Shown here piece by piece: positions 45,956-54,741 of a DNA stretch of 55,239 nt (position 1 is its first letter; every line of letters starts with the position of its first letter). Both the position numbers and the translations under genes were made by a program. The stretch is from Sulfurimonas sp. (lineage in GTDB: Bacteria; Campylobacterota; Campylobacteria; Campylobacterales; Sulfurimonadaceae), in assembly GCA_013791885.1 (NCBI GenBank), contig VMSZ01000055.1, forward strand, positions 1 to 55,239, read 5' to 3'. The notes beneath the pieces were generated by a model. That model worked only from the letters and a program-made list of their open reading frames with translations, had not been told where the DNA came from and made no database searches.

Positions 45956-47137
45956 TTAGAGATTCTCTAAAGCACTGTGCCACTCTTTCATTTTCTTCTC
46001 GTAGCCAATATCTTTGAGCTCAACAAATTTGAGCGGTTTAGCTAAATACTGTTGTTTTACATAACCGCCAAAGTCGTGCGGATAAAGATATTTGCCGTCA
46101 CTTTGCTGTTTGAGATGTTTTGGAATCTCAAGATGCACACCGTTTGCAATGGCTTGAAGTGCTGCGTTTATAGCGAGATAAGAGGAGTTTGATTTAGGAG
46201 AAGCACAAAGATAAATAACAGTCTGAGCCAAGATTATTCTTGCTTCCGGATAACCGATTTTACTGACACTGGTTAAGCATGAGGTACAGAGTGTAAGGGC
46301 TTGCGGATTGGCGTTTCCTACGTCTTCGCTTGCCAAAATGACAAGGCGTCGGGCAATAAAATCTGCACTCTCTCCGCCATCAATAAGCCGTGCCAAGTAG
46401 TATATAGCAGCGTCCATGTCGGAGCCGCGAATAGACTTTATCATCGCACTTGCCAAATCATAATGCACACCGGCTTCGGAGCTTCCTGCTGAGAGTGCAT
46501 TCGGTCGCAGGGCTTTGAGATTTTTGATTGTTATATTTGTGTCAAGGTTGGAACAGAACTCTAAAAGTTTGAGCATAGCGCGTGCATCTCCGCCGCTGCT
46601 TGCTACGAGATACTCGGCCGCTTCTTCATCTAAACGCAGCTTTGCATTTGCTGCTGCTTTTTGAAGAAGTGTTGCTAGAGCTGCGTTTGTAATGTAGTTG
46701 AGCTCAAAAAGCATCCCTCGTGAGCGAATTGCCGAAGTGAGAGAAAAAAATGGGTTTTCCGTTGAAGCGCCTATGATTAAAACGCTGTTGTTTTCCATGA
46801 CTGGAAGCAGAACTTCTTGCTGGTTTTTTGCCAAACGATGTACTTCATCAATGAAGATGAGAGGTTTTTCAAGAGCATTTTTGTGTGTGTCAAATACTTT
46901 TCGGAGCTGTTCTATTTTGAGGGAAGTTGCGTTAAATTCATAAAAAGGCATCTGCATTGTTTTGGCTATGATACGTGCGAGAGAGGTTTTACCGCATCCG
47001 GCAGGACCATAGATAAAACTATGTCCTAAAACGCCTTTTTCGCATAAAACGCGAAGAGGAGCATTTGGGTTGCTGAGATGTTCTTGACCTATAAGCTCAT
47101 CAAAGGAAGACGGGCGCAGAACTTGTGTAAAGTCCAA
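45956..47137 (-). CDS. rarA: Replication-associated recombination protein RarA
   Basis: A 393-residue AAA+ ATPase: Walker A YGPAGCGKTSLARI, Walker B LIFIDEVHRL, sensor 1 IIGASTENPFF, then the MgsA C-terminal region (VLASEDVGNANPQALTL and the end motif YLYPHDFGGYV). RarA remodels stalled replication forks. The start is TTG at 47137, directly after the rluB-like stop (TAATTG), with AGGG upstream. Length is slightly short of the E. coli protein. Confidence 0.93.
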   Translation of the reverse strand: MDFTQVLRPSSFDELIGQEHLSNPNAPLRVLCEKGVLGHSFIYGPAGCGKTSLARIIAKTMQMPFYEFNATSLKIEQLRKVFDTHKNALEKPLIFIDEVHRLAKNQQEVLLPVMENNSVLIIGASTENPFFSLTSAIRSRGMLFELNYITNAALATLLQKAAANAKLRLDEEAAEYLVASSGGDARAMLKLLEFCSNLDTNITIKNLKALRPNALSAGSSEAGVHYDLASAMIKSIRGSDMDAAIYYLARLIDGGESADFIARRLVILASEDVGNANPQALTLCTSCLTSVSKIGYPEARIILAQTVIYLCASPKSNSSYLAINAALQAIANGVHLEIPKHLKQQSDGKYLYPHDFGGYVKQQYLAKPLKFVELKDIGYEKKMKEWHSALENL

Positions 47138-48226
47138 TTATTTTATCCCTTTGCCTCGTGAGCCGGATTTTGCCCCTGCTTTGGAGTCTGCTCTGTTTTT
47201 AGGTTTCGGACCGGCCTTTGAGTCTGCTTTTGGTTTTGGTCCCGCTTTTGAATCTGCTTTTCTTTTTGGGGTATCTGCCAGAAGTTTTCTGAGTCTTACA
47301 CTGTCGGGATTGTTATACCCTTTTGTGGCTGTTTCATCCTCTTTATAGCGTGATTTTGAGGCATCTTTTGATTTATGGGCATCTTTGTTTTTTGGTTTAA
47401 AACCCTCTTTCTCTTTGGAAAAAGTTTTTGGTTTTTTCACAGAACCCTGTGTCTCTTTTTGCTTTTTCTCTTCGTCTTTTAAAAAGGTAAAAAGAGCAGA
47501 ATATTCACTTCTTGTTAGGTAACGAGACTTTCCAAGAGGAAGGTTGTTGAGTTTTATCTCTGCAAAACTTAAACGCTTGAGGTCAGATATTTCCGCACCA
47601 AAGTGGGCAAAAAATCTTCTGAGCTCACGGTTTTGTCCCTCTTTGATGGCAACTTTGAGCGTAGAATAGTTATGTGCGTTTTTAATGACCTGGTAGCCAA
47701 TAAAAGGAGCAAAAGTCATAGATGTCACTTTTGAGTGTGAATGTCCGCCTGCCGTTGCATCGTCAAGCGTAAGTCCGCCAAGCATAGCTACTTCCATCTC
47801 TGGAGTAACTTCGCCTTTGATTTTTATTTTGTAAATTCTCTCAAGGTCTGAGTTCATTAAAGCAGTTGCAACTTTTGAAGCGTCTGTAAGGAGTAAAACA
47901 CCCTCAGAAGCGTAGTCAAGTCTTCCTACGGGAATAAAATGTTTAAACTCTTTTTCGAGTGAGTCATAAATGGTTCTTCTGCCTTTTGGGTCGCTTTTTG
48001 TAACAAGCTCGCCTTTGGGCTTAGAGTAAACTATAACAGTATATTTGTCTCTTGGTGTGACCTGATTTCCGCTGATGTAAACTATGTCCGAAGCTTCATC
48101 AACTTGTGTAGCCGGGTTTTCTTCGATTTCACCGTTGATCCTTACATAGCCTTTTAAAATTGCAGCATCTGCTTCGCGGCGAGAGTAACTTGAGTAGTGT
48201 GAGATGTATTTGTTTAAACGCATCAT
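47138..48226 (-). CDS. RsuA/RluB-family pseudouridine synthase with Lys-rich repeat tail
   Basis: A 362-residue protein with an S4 RNA-binding domain (MRLNKYISHYSSYSRREADAAI), the catalytic motif PVGRLDYASEGVLLLT containing the essential Asp, and NRELRRFF. It probably modifies 23S rRNA like RluB. Residues about 250-362 are a Lys/Ser/Ala-rich disordered tail with tandem ADSKAGPKPK repeats near its end. Its ATG overlaps the kdsD stop (TAATG). The tail is longer than in typical RluB. Confidence 0.88.
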   Translation of the reverse strand: MMRLNKYISHYSSYSRREADAAILKGYVRINGEIEENPATQVDEASDIVYISGNQVTPRDKYTVIVYSKPKGELVTKSDPKGRRTIYDSLEKEFKHFIPVGRLDYASEGVLLLTDASKVATALMNSDLERIYKIKIKGEVTPEMEVAMLGGLTLDDATAGGHSHSKVTSMTFAPFIGYQVIKNAHNYSTLKVAIKEGQNRELRRFFAHFGAEISDLKRLSFAEIKLNNLPLGKSRYLTRSEYSALFTFLKDEEKKQKETQGSVKKPKTFSKEKEGFKPKNKDAHKSKDASKSRYKEDETATKGYNNPDSVRLRKLLADTPKRKADSKAGPKPKADSKAGPKPKNRADSKAGAKSGSRGKGIK

Positions 48227-49188
48227 TATGATATGCCTTTTTCAATCAGCGTGTGAATATGCAGCACGCCTTTTATTTTTTTATTTTTGTCTGTAATTAC
48301 GAGAAGCTGAATCTTTTTCTCTTCTATAAGCACGAGTGCTTCGCTTGCGAGCATTGTTTCATCATCTATGCTTAAAGGGTTCAGGGTTGCATATTTTAAA
48401 ACACTGTCTTCAAGACTAAAATCTTCACACATCAAAGCACGGCGAATGTCTCCATCGCTCAGTAGAGCTACAAGAGCCCCGTTTGCATCTTCAATGAGAA
48501 CTGTTCCGATACGACCTTCGGAGATCTTTACAATCGCATCTTTTACTTTCGTCTCTTGCTTAATAATCGGCAAGGCATCAGTTCGCATAAGATTGGAGAC
48601 TTTTACAAAAAGTTTTTTGCCCAAAGCACCGCCAGGGTGAAAGGAAGCAAAGTCGCTTTTTTTAAAGTCTCTGGCTTTCATTAAAGCAACAGCGAGTGCA
48701 TCGCCAAGAGCCAAGGTTAAAGTCGTTGAACTTGTCGGCGCAATATCCAGAGGGCAAGCCTCTTTTTCTACGTCAATCTTCACAAGTACATCGCTGTGTT
48801 TTCCAAGTGTGGAGGCTGCATTTTTTGTCATGCCAATAAGCGGCGTTGCAAATCTTTTGATGTGAGGGAGAATAGAACTCAGTTCTTCACTCTCTCCGCT
48901 GTAGCTTATAGCAATCACTACATCTTCTTTAGAAATCATTCCCAAATCACCGTGTAAGGCTTCTGTAGGGTGTAAAAAGAAGCTCGGAGTTCCCGTGGAT
49001 GCAAAAGTTGCAGCCATTTTGGCACCGATAAGACCGCTTTTACCTACACCTGTTACGATGAGTTTGCCTTTGCATGCGAGAATAATCTCTATCGCTTTGT
49101 TGAAATCATCGCTGATACCCTCAGAGGCACGAAGTAGCGTTTGCGCTTCTATTTGCAGAGTTTCTTTTGCTATTTTCTTGTAATCCAT
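48226..49188 (-). CDS. kdsD: D-arabinose-5-phosphate isomerase (KdsD/KpsF)
   Basis: A 320-residue protein with an N-terminal SIS sugar isomerase domain (VTGVGKSGLIGAKMAATFAS, STGTPSFFLHPTEALHGDLG) and two C-terminal CBS domains (about residues 205-320). It makes arabinose 5-phosphate for KDO in lipopolysaccharide. Length matches KdsD. It is the first gene of a minus-strand run with rluB-like and rarA. Confidence 0.92.
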   Translation of the reverse strand: MDYKKIAKETLQIEAQTLLRASEGISDDFNKAIEIILACKGKLIVTGVGKSGLIGAKMAATFASTGTPSFFLHPTEALHGDLGMISKEDVVIAISYSGESEELSSILPHIKRFATPLIGMTKNAASTLGKHSDVLVKIDVEKEACPLDIAPTSSTTLTLALGDALAVALMKARDFKKSDFASFHPGGALGKKLFVKVSNLMRTDALPIIKQETKVKDAIVKISEGRIGTVLIEDANGALVALLSDGDIRRALMCEDFSLEDSVLKYATLNPLSIDDETMLASEALVLIEEKKIQLLVITDKNKKIKGVLHIHTLIEKGIS

Positions 49189-49263
49189 GGCGTGATTATA
49201 CCGTTTTTACTGACAATATGTTTGTACTAATCTTATTGTGAATAGCATTGCGCTTCTTTTTGC

Positions 49264-49269
49264 TATAAT
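49264..49269 (+). promoter_or_regulatory. -10 box upstream of the P-loop protein gene
   Basis: TATAAT, 30 bases before the ATG at 49300, with AGGAAAG as ribosome site. It lies in the 111-base divergent gap with kdsD. Confidence 0.55.
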
Positions 49270-49299
49270 AATGCCACTCCAAAAATAGGAAAGATTCAC

Positions 49300-50040
49300 A
49301 TGGTAAAAAATATAAGAGACGTAATTGGAAGATATGAGAGCAGTATAAACATTTTGAGACTTGAAGAGAGAATGCTGAAATACAACACGCTCATTTTGGC
49401 AGAAGAGGGAGCGGGAAAAACAAATCTTGCATGTAAAATACGCAACTATGTAATCGACATGGAAGTACCGACACTTTATGTAGATTTTGCAGACTCAAAG
49501 ATTGAAGAGATTGAAGAGCGATATAAAGATGAGCATTTCAACTATATTCAGTTTGATGAGAGTGATGCTTTTCAAGAAGAGTTGGACAAACTTATAGCTG
49601 AAAAAAAACATATTTATATGGCAGTAAATCCAAACTATTTTGCAAGCAAAAGAGATGTAAAAAGTAAGTTAACACAGACACTCCAAAAACAGGCGTTTTT
49701 AGACGGCTACTACTACTTTTTTCACGACATTAAAAATCTCGATGGATTCCATAGTAAGTTTGAAGACTTTTTGCTTTATATGCTTGGCTTTTTAAATATG
49801 AAAAAATATGGACTTACATTCCTTGCACAACCGCATTCGACTTTTGAGAGTCAGAATGTGAAATTATTGTTTACATTTTTATATATCGGAAGATGTTCGA
49901 ACTTAGATTATTTCAATACTTCTCAGCTGAAAAATCTTCAGAAAAACCAATTTTTCTATCAATACAGAACAGCACACAGAACGCTTCTTTTTAACGATAT
50001 TATAAGCAACACTGTAAAAATAGACGAGTATAAATTCTAA
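49300..50040 (+). CDS. P-loop ATPase-like protein of unknown function
   Basis: A 246-residue soluble protein with a Walker A-like ILAEEGAGKTNLA near residues 31-43, followed by a short acidic segment and a putative Walker B-like HIYMAVNPN. It resembles a stripped-down AAA/STAND-type NTP-binding module, rich in Phe and Tyr in the second half. I do not recognise the family. It lies nine bases before nnrDE in the same direction, so it is probably co-transcribed. A metabolic link to NAD(P)HX repair is not evident. Confidence 0.65.
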   Translation: MVKNIRDVIGRYESSINILRLEERMLKYNTLILAEEGAGKTNLACKIRNYVIDMEVPTLYVDFADSKIEEIEERYKDEHFNYIQFDESDAFQEELDKLIAEKKHIYMAVNPNYFASKRDVKSKLTQTLQKQAFLDGYYYFFHDIKNLDGFHSKFEDFLLYMLGFLNMKKYGLTFLAQPHSTFESQNVKLLFTFLYIGRCSNLDYFNTSQLKNLQKNQFFYQYRTAHRTLLFNDIISNTVKIDEYKF

Positions 50041-50049
50041 AGAGGAATT

Positions 50050-51450
50050 ATGCAAAAAATATTTGATGAGGTTGGCTCTTTAGACCAAAGATGTTATGAA
50101 GAGTTCGGGTTGAGTGAAGATATTTTAATGGAACATGCTGCAAGCGGCATGGTTGCGTTTATCTGCAAGAACTTTACAAAAGATGCAAAAATAATTATCG
50201 TCTGCGGAAGCGGAAACAACGGAGCTGACGGCCTTGCTTTAGCCAGACAACTCCACGGCAACTTTAATGTTTTTGTTCTGCAGGCGAAAACTCCCTCATC
50301 GGAAATGGCACTTTTACAAAATGCAAGAGCAAGGAAAATAGGTGTTAAAACTGTAAACGCCATTGAAACCTGCGATGTTTTGGTAGATGCTCTTGTCGGC
50401 ACCGGTTTTAAGGGTGATTTTTCCGCCCAACATGAGGCCTTACTTTCTCAAATGAATCAATCAAATGCTTTTAAAATTGCTTGTGACGTTCCCTCAGGAC
50501 TTACGTCAACGGGTGAATGTGCTCACACAACTTTTGTGGCAGATGTAACGCTTACTATGGGCGCACTCAAACGCAGTATGTTTTTAGACGAAGCAAAAGA
50601 GTTCGTTGGAGCTATAGAAGTTCTGAGTCTCGGTGTATCACGCAGTGTTTATGAAACGCAGTCAAATTGGCATCTTTTAGATTTAGACGATTTGAAACTT
50701 CCTTACAGAACAAAAAAAGATTCACATAAAGGAAGTTACGGCCACTTGGCTCTGGCTTACGGCTCAAAAGCAGGTGCCAGCGTTATGAGTGCGAATGCTG
50801 CTCTGCGTTTTGGAGCGGGATTAGTGACACTTGTCGGGTATGAAAATGAGCAGGTTCTTAACATCCCGCCTATACTTATGTATTCTCATGACCTTCCCTT
50901 TAACACAACGGCAATAGCTCTTGGTATGGGACTTGGTGAAGAGTTTAGTGATTTGGAGCTTGAAAATTTCTTGGACAACTGGTTGCCGATAGTTGCCGAT
51001 GCAGACATTTTTACTATGCCAATCCTTGCAAAGATTCTTAAAAGAGAGAAGGTGGTTTTAACACCTCATGCAAAAGAGTTTGCGGAACTTTTAAAAAGAG
51101 CCGGCATTGCTGACATCAGTGTGAGTACGTTGCAAAAAAACCGTTTTGAGTATGTAGAGGCTTTTTGTGAAAAGTTCCCACATGTAACACTTCTTTTAAA
51201 AGGTGCGAATGTTATCATAGCTAAAGGCGACGAGTTTTTCATAAATCCTCATGGAACACCGTCTTTGGCAAAAGGCGGAAGCGGAGATGTCCTCAGCGGT
51301 TTAATCGGTGCGCTTTTAGCTCAAGGGGAAGAGCCTTTTTCCGCGGCTAGAAATGCCTCTCTTGCGCATACAAAACTTGCTCAGCTTTATACGGGCAACG
51401 ATTTTTCGCTGACTCCTTATGATTTGATTGAAGCTATAGGCAAGTTGTAA
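50050..51450 (+). CDS. nnrD: Bifunctional NAD(P)HX epimerase/dehydratase
   Basis: A 466-residue fusion. Residues 1-200 are the YjeF_N epimerase domain (MEHAASGMVAF, VCGSGNNGADGLALARQL, DALVGTGFKGD). Residues 220-466 are the ribokinase-like ADP/ATP-dependent dehydratase with KGSYGHLALAYGS and AKGGSGDVLSGLIGALLAQG. It repairs hydrated NAD(P)H. The order and length match the YjeF fusion (NnrE plus NnrD). AGAGGAA precedes the ATG. Confidence 0.93.
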   Translation: MQKIFDEVGSLDQRCYEEFGLSEDILMEHAASGMVAFICKNFTKDAKIIIVCGSGNNGADGLALARQLHGNFNVFVLQAKTPSSEMALLQNARARKIGVKTVNAIETCDVLVDALVGTGFKGDFSAQHEALLSQMNQSNAFKIACDVPSGLTSTGECAHTTFVADVTLTMGALKRSMFLDEAKEFVGAIEVLSLGVSRSVYETQSNWHLLDLDDLKLPYRTKKDSHKGSYGHLALAYGSKAGASVMSANAALRFGAGLVTLVGYENEQVLNIPPILMYSHDLPFNTTAIALGMGLGEEFSDLELENFLDNWLPIVADADIFTMPILAKILKREKVVLTPHAKEFAELLKRAGIADISVSTLQKNRFEYVEAFCEKFPHVTLLLKGANVIIAKGDEFFINPHGTPSLAKGGSGDVLSGLIGALLAQGEEPFSAARNASLAHTKLAQLYTGNDFSLTPYDLIEAIGKL

Positions 51451-51463
51451 CAACTTGGTTTTT
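51441..51463 (+). terminator. Terminator built on the nnrDE stop codon
   Basis: CAAGTTG-TAA-CAACTTG followed by GTTTTT: a seven-base-pair stem whose three-base loop is exactly the stop codon of nnrDE, then a T-run. It is a compact intrinsic terminator overlapping the coding end. Confidence 0.65.
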
Positions 51464-51465
51464 CT

Positions 51466-51545
51466 CCCGCATCCCTTCAGATGCGGGTAGCTTTAGGGGG
51501 TTGTAGGGACGTAAGTCCCTGCCACTGAAACGGACTTGTTCGTTT
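51466..51545 (+). repeat. Hairpin-rich element between nnrDE and thiG
   Basis: CCCGCAT-CCCTTCAG-ATGCGGG, then TAGCTTTAG, then GGGACGTAAGTCCC, and a final region CACTGAAACG. The order hairpin, AGCTTTAG, hairpin is like the elements at 18861 and 43512, though the CAGCGGC part of the linker is missing. Possibly a divergent member of the same family. Confidence 0.4.
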
Positions 51546-51628
51546 TGGTGTTTAGCATAAAGTGTAAGTTTCGTTATAGAATGCTTATGTTATAAAACAA
51601 AAAAAATAAAATAATAGGAACAAATAAT

Positions 51629-52408
51629 ATGGATAACATTTTAAAAATCGGAAAATATGAATTAGGTTCGCGTTTAATCGTTGGCAGTGGGAAATATAAA
51701 GATTTCCAGACAACGAAAGAAGCAACTTTGGCGAGCGGAAGTGAACTGATAACAGTTGCTGTTCGCCGTTTAAATATTACAGACCCGGACAAAGAGAATC
51801 TTCGTGATACTTTTAAGGGCACGAATGTAAAATTTTTACCAAATTCTGCGGGTTGTGTAACTGCAGAAGAAGCAATTACGACGTTTAGACTTATGCGAGA
51901 GGCAACGGGCATAGATTTGATAAAACTCGAAGTTATCGGCGATACGCAAAAAACACTTTACCCGGATGTTATAGAAACCATTAAAGCGTGCAAGATTTTG
52001 GCACAAGAGGGCTTCACTATCATGGCTTACACTTCAGATGACCCGATTATGGCAAAAAGACTTGAAGACGCAGGTGCCCATGCTATTATGCCTCTGGCAG
52101 CACCGATTGGAAGCGGTCTTGGGATTCAAAACCCATACAATATAGTTTTCATTCGTGAAGCTGTAAGCGTGCCTGTAATTGTTGATGCCGGTATAGGGTG
52201 TGCAAGTGACGCGGCGTACGCCATGGAGCTTGGTGCTGCCGGTGTTTTAACAAATACTGCCATAGCTCAGGCACAAAACCCGATGATTATGGCTGAGGCT
52301 ATGAAGCATGCGGTTATTGCAGGAAGAATGAGTTACCTCTCAGGAAGAATTCCTAAACGTCCTTACGCAACTGCGTCAAGTCCGATTGACGGGATGATAC
52401 AATTCTAA
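51629..52408 (+). CDS. thiG: Thiazole synthase ThiG
   Basis: A 259-residue TIM-barrel enzyme with [26 protein letters not shown], the Schiff-base Lys in IKLEVIGD and [16 protein letters not shown], plus [12 protein letters not shown]. It makes the thiazole phosphate of thiamine with ThiS/ThiF/ThiH or ThiO, none of which is adjacent. AGGAAC lies upstream of the ATG. It stands as a single gene between repeat-bearing gaps, without a visible TPP riboswitch. Confidence 0.95.
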   Translation: MDNILKIGKYELGSRLIVGSGKYKDFQTTKEATLASGSELITVAVRRLNITDPDKENLRDTFKGTNVKFLPNSAGCVTAEEAITTFRLMREATGIDLIKLEVIGDTQKTLYPDVIETIKACKILAQEGFTIMAYTSDDPIMAKRLEDAGAHAIMPLAAPIGSGLGIQNPYNIVFIREAVSVPVIVDAGIGCASDAAYAMELGAAGVLTNTAIAQAQNPMIMAEAMKHAVIAGRMSYLSGRIPKRPYATASSPIDGMIQF

Positions 52409-52416
52409 TTAAAACG

Positions 52417-52492
52417 CAGTGAGGAAGTAATTCCTCACTGCTTCGCTTGCGCCGCTGTGACGACTGAAGCTTTGGCACTCTTTCGGAGTGTC
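52417..52492 (-). repeat. Two-hairpin intergenic element, copy 3 (minus strand)
   Basis: Read on the minus strand it begins with GACACTCC-GAAA-GAGTGCC, then AGCTTCAGT and CACAGCGGCGC as linker, then the perfect hairpin CAGTGAGGAA-TTAC-TTCCTCACTG. The linker matches the copies at 18861 and 43512, whereas both stems have other sequences. It lies between thiG and the small gene at 52552. Confidence 0.65.
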
Positions 52493-52551
52493 AGAGATTT
52501 TGAGGAAGTTACTCTTTCTCTTTTCAAATATGAGAGCTACTCTTAAAGTTT

Positions 52552-52827
52552 CTACGCTTCCAATTTCTCTGACAAATGTGTCATGAGCAGTAGTTGCCCC
52601 ATTCCCTGAAAAAACTTACTTACTCCAGTTTCTCCCGCTTCGAGAGCTTTTTGTAAAGCCGCAACAAATACAAGCTGTGACTCAGTTGAGGCTTGCATAA
52701 AAGTTTCTATAATATATGTGTAGCTGAGTGTATGAATCTTCCCGTTTACATCAAAATCAATTTCCGAATCGCTGTCTATATTGTCTTGCAGTAAAAGTTG
52801 TCTGCATTTTTTCTCAAGGGCATTCAT
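52552..52827 (-). CDS. Small hypothetical protein behind the NSS transporter
   Basis: A 91-residue soluble, mostly helical protein beginning MNALEKKCRQLLLQD, with no membrane segment. Its ATG at 52827 lies one base after the transporter stop (TAACATG) with GGGAG upstream in the transporter end, so it is coupled to it. The longer frame up to 52860 lies inside the transporter gene. Some bacterial NSS transporters have a small partner, but those are membrane peptides, unlike this one. Function unknown. Confidence 0.65.
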   Translation of the reverse strand: MNALEKKCRQLLLQDNIDSDSEIDFDVNGKIHTLSYTYIIETFMQASTESQLVFVAALQKALEAGETGVSKFFQGMGQLLLMTHLSEKLEA

Positions 52828-52828
52828 G

Positions 52829-54166
52829 TTAAAAAACTCCCATAAGACTGAGCATAACAATAAACATTGCTACGGGTGTGAGGTAACGCAAAGAAAAATA
52901 CCAAGCCTCAAACGCAAAGCCAAGCTGAGGTTTCATAATGGCTGAAACTTTTGATTTTGGAATAATAAAGCCTACAAAAACAGCCATAATAAGACCTCCG
53001 GCAGGAAGCATAATCGCAGCTGTGACATAATCAACCCAATCAAAAAAGTTTTTATCTCCCCAGGTCAGATATTCTTTAAACCCGTCTATGTTAGATAGCA
53101 GGGCGACGATGCCTATAAGGTAAAAGAATAATCCCATAAGTATGGAAGCTTTGACTCTGCTCCAATCAAATCTGTCTATGAAATACTGCACCATCGGTTC
53201 AACTAAAGATACTGATGATGTAAGTCCCGCAAACGCAAGTGCTAAAAAGAATAAAACTGCAAAAACATTTCCAATAATCCCCATTTCATAAAACGCAGCA
53301 GGCAAAGAGATGAAAACGAGTCCCGGTCCTTTTGCCGGTCCGGCACCGTATTGGTACAAGAAAGTAAAAAGCATAAGTCCGGCAACCAAGGCTATAGTCG
53401 TGTCCAAAAATACAACCCAAAAAGCATTGCGGACAAGATTGGAATTTTTTTCCATGGAAGCAGAGTAAGTCATAATGGCGCCCATACCAAGAGAGAGTGT
53501 AAAAAATGCATGTCCGACAGCTACTACAAAAGCTTCAGAGTTAATTTTAGACCAATCAGAGGCAAACATAAAATCAAAGGCTCTGCCGAATGTGTCAAGA
53601 GAAAGCGCATACATAAACATTCCTAAAAGAATTATCATCAGTGCAGGCATCAAAACCATATTCATTTTTTCAATACCGCCCTTAATTCCCTTAGTCAAAA
53701 CATAGGTAATCCATATAAACGCAGCAGAATGATAAAAAAGTTGTGTCCAGATGTCTGTATGGAGCATTAAGTTAAATGTTGTTTCCGCTTCTTGTACACT
53801 TGAGGGTAAATAAGTGAGTGAGGTAACTATATAATGAAATATCCATCCAATGACTACAGAGTAAAAAATCATGATGAAGAGGCCGGCTAAGGCTTGAAAT
53901 CCACCATATTTCCATAGATGTTTATTTGTTGGCGCAAGATTTTCAAAAGATGTCACCGTGTCTTTTCGTCCCATGTAACCTATGAGCATCTCCGCGATCA
54001 TGATAGAAAAACCTATGAGCAGAACCGTTAAAAGATACACAAGTACAAAAGCACCACCGCCATATTCACCTGTAATATATGGAAATTTCCATATATTGCC
54101 AAGTCCAACAGCACTTCCGGCCGCCGCTAAAATAAATCCTACCCTACTAAATCTAGCTATTTTCAT
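52829..54166 (-). CDS. Neurotransmitter:sodium symporter (NSS/SNF family)
   Basis: A 445-residue protein with about 11-12 hydrophobic segments and the NSS signature RVGFILAAAGSAVGLGNIWK plus FPYITGEYGGGAF in TM1. Bacterial members move amino acids with Na+ (LeuT, TnaT, MhsT). The ATG at 54166 has GGGGAG upstream; an in-frame TTG at 54172 is less likely. Substrate not predictable. The gene is followed by a coupled 91-residue protein. Confidence 0.92.
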   Translation of the reverse strand: MKIARFSRVGFILAAAGSAVGLGNIWKFPYITGEYGGGAFVLVYLLTVLLIGFSIMIAEMLIGYMGRKDTVTSFENLAPTNKHLWKYGGFQALAGLFIMIFYSVVIGWIFHYIVTSLTYLPSSVQEAETTFNLMLHTDIWTQLFYHSAAFIWITYVLTKGIKGGIEKMNMVLMPALMIILLGMFMYALSLDTFGRAFDFMFASDWSKINSEAFVVAVGHAFFTLSLGMGAIMTYSASMEKNSNLVRNAFWVVFLDTTIALVAGLMLFTFLYQYGAGPAKGPGLVFISLPAAFYEMGIIGNVFAVLFFLALAFAGLTSSVSLVEPMVQYFIDRFDWSRVKASILMGLFFYLIGIVALLSNIDGFKEYLTWGDKNFFDWVDYVTAAIMLPAGGLIMAVFVGFIIPKSKVSAIMKPQLGFAFEAWYFSLRYLTPVAMFIVMLSLMGVF

Positions 54167-54237
54167 GTGCAAAGCTCCCCTTATTGCGAATATTATACTG
54201 AAATTTGAAAATATATAAAAGATTATTCAAAAAGGTA

Positions 54238-54266
54238 TTGACATTTAGAATCTAATTGACTATAAT
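54238..54266 (+). promoter_or_regulatory. Sigma-70 promoter of the tRNA cluster
   Basis: TTGACA (54238-54243), 17 bases, TATAAT (54261-54266): a perfect consensus promoter, ending 43 bases before the first tRNA. It is by far the strongest promoter match in the window. Confidence 0.85.
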
Positions 54267-54309
54267 TTCGCCTCATTAATCAGCGTAATAACTGGTTTAA
54301 TGTGTAGGT

Positions 54310-54387
54310 CGGGGTGTAGCTCAGTATGGTTAGAGTACCTGGTTTGGGACCAGGGGGCCGAAGGTTCGAGTCCTTTCACCCCGACCA
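54310..54387 (+). tRNA. tRNA-Pro (anticodon TGG)
   Basis: Acceptor CGGGGTG pairs with CACCCCG, followed by A and encoded CCA. The anticodon loop TTTGGGA gives TGG, and the T-loop GGTTCGAGTCC is canonical. First gene of a five-tRNA cluster behind the consensus promoter. Confidence 0.95.
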
Positions 54388-54416
54388 CTTTTTTTACAAC
54401 TTTTATATTTTAGTAT

Positions 54417-54494
54417 GGTGGGATTAGCTCAGTTGGTTAGAGCACTGGTTTGTGGTGCCGGGGGTCACGGGTTCGAGCCCCGCATCCCACCCCA
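54417..54494 (+). tRNA. tRNA-His (anticodon GTG)
   Basis: Acceptor GTGGGAT pairs with ATCCCAC; an extra 5' G (54417) faces discriminator C, the tRNA-His hallmark, followed by CCA. Anticodon loop TTGTGGT gives GTG. Confidence 0.94.
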
Positions 54495-54532
54495 TAGAAA
54501 AAAATATAAAAAATTGATAATAACAAATATTA

Positions 54533-54609
54533 GCGTTCGTGGCTCAATTGGATAGAGTTTCGGACTTCGGATCCGACGGTTATAGGTTCGAATCCTATCG
54601 GGCGCACCA
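54533..54609 (+). tRNA. tRNA-Arg (anticodon TCG)
   Basis: Acceptor GCGTTCG pairs with CGGGCGC (two G-U pairs), then ACCA. The anticodon stem TCGGA/TCCGA encloses CTTCGGA, so the anticodon is TCG. Confidence 0.93.
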
Positions 54610-54623
54610 TAACGTCGATAGAT

Positions 54624-54700
<77 letters not shown>

Positions 54701-54741
54701 CTTAGTTAATGTCTGAAGAGACATAAAACACTTATCTACAT

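Noticed and set aside
51466-51628. Possible TPP riboswitch upstream of thiG
   Set aside because: The expected thi-box bases and their pairing are absent; the hairpins fit the intergenic element family better.
18861-52492. Intergenic hairpin copies as a CRISPR array
   Set aside because: Copies are tens of kilobases apart, have no regular spacers and no cas genes are present.
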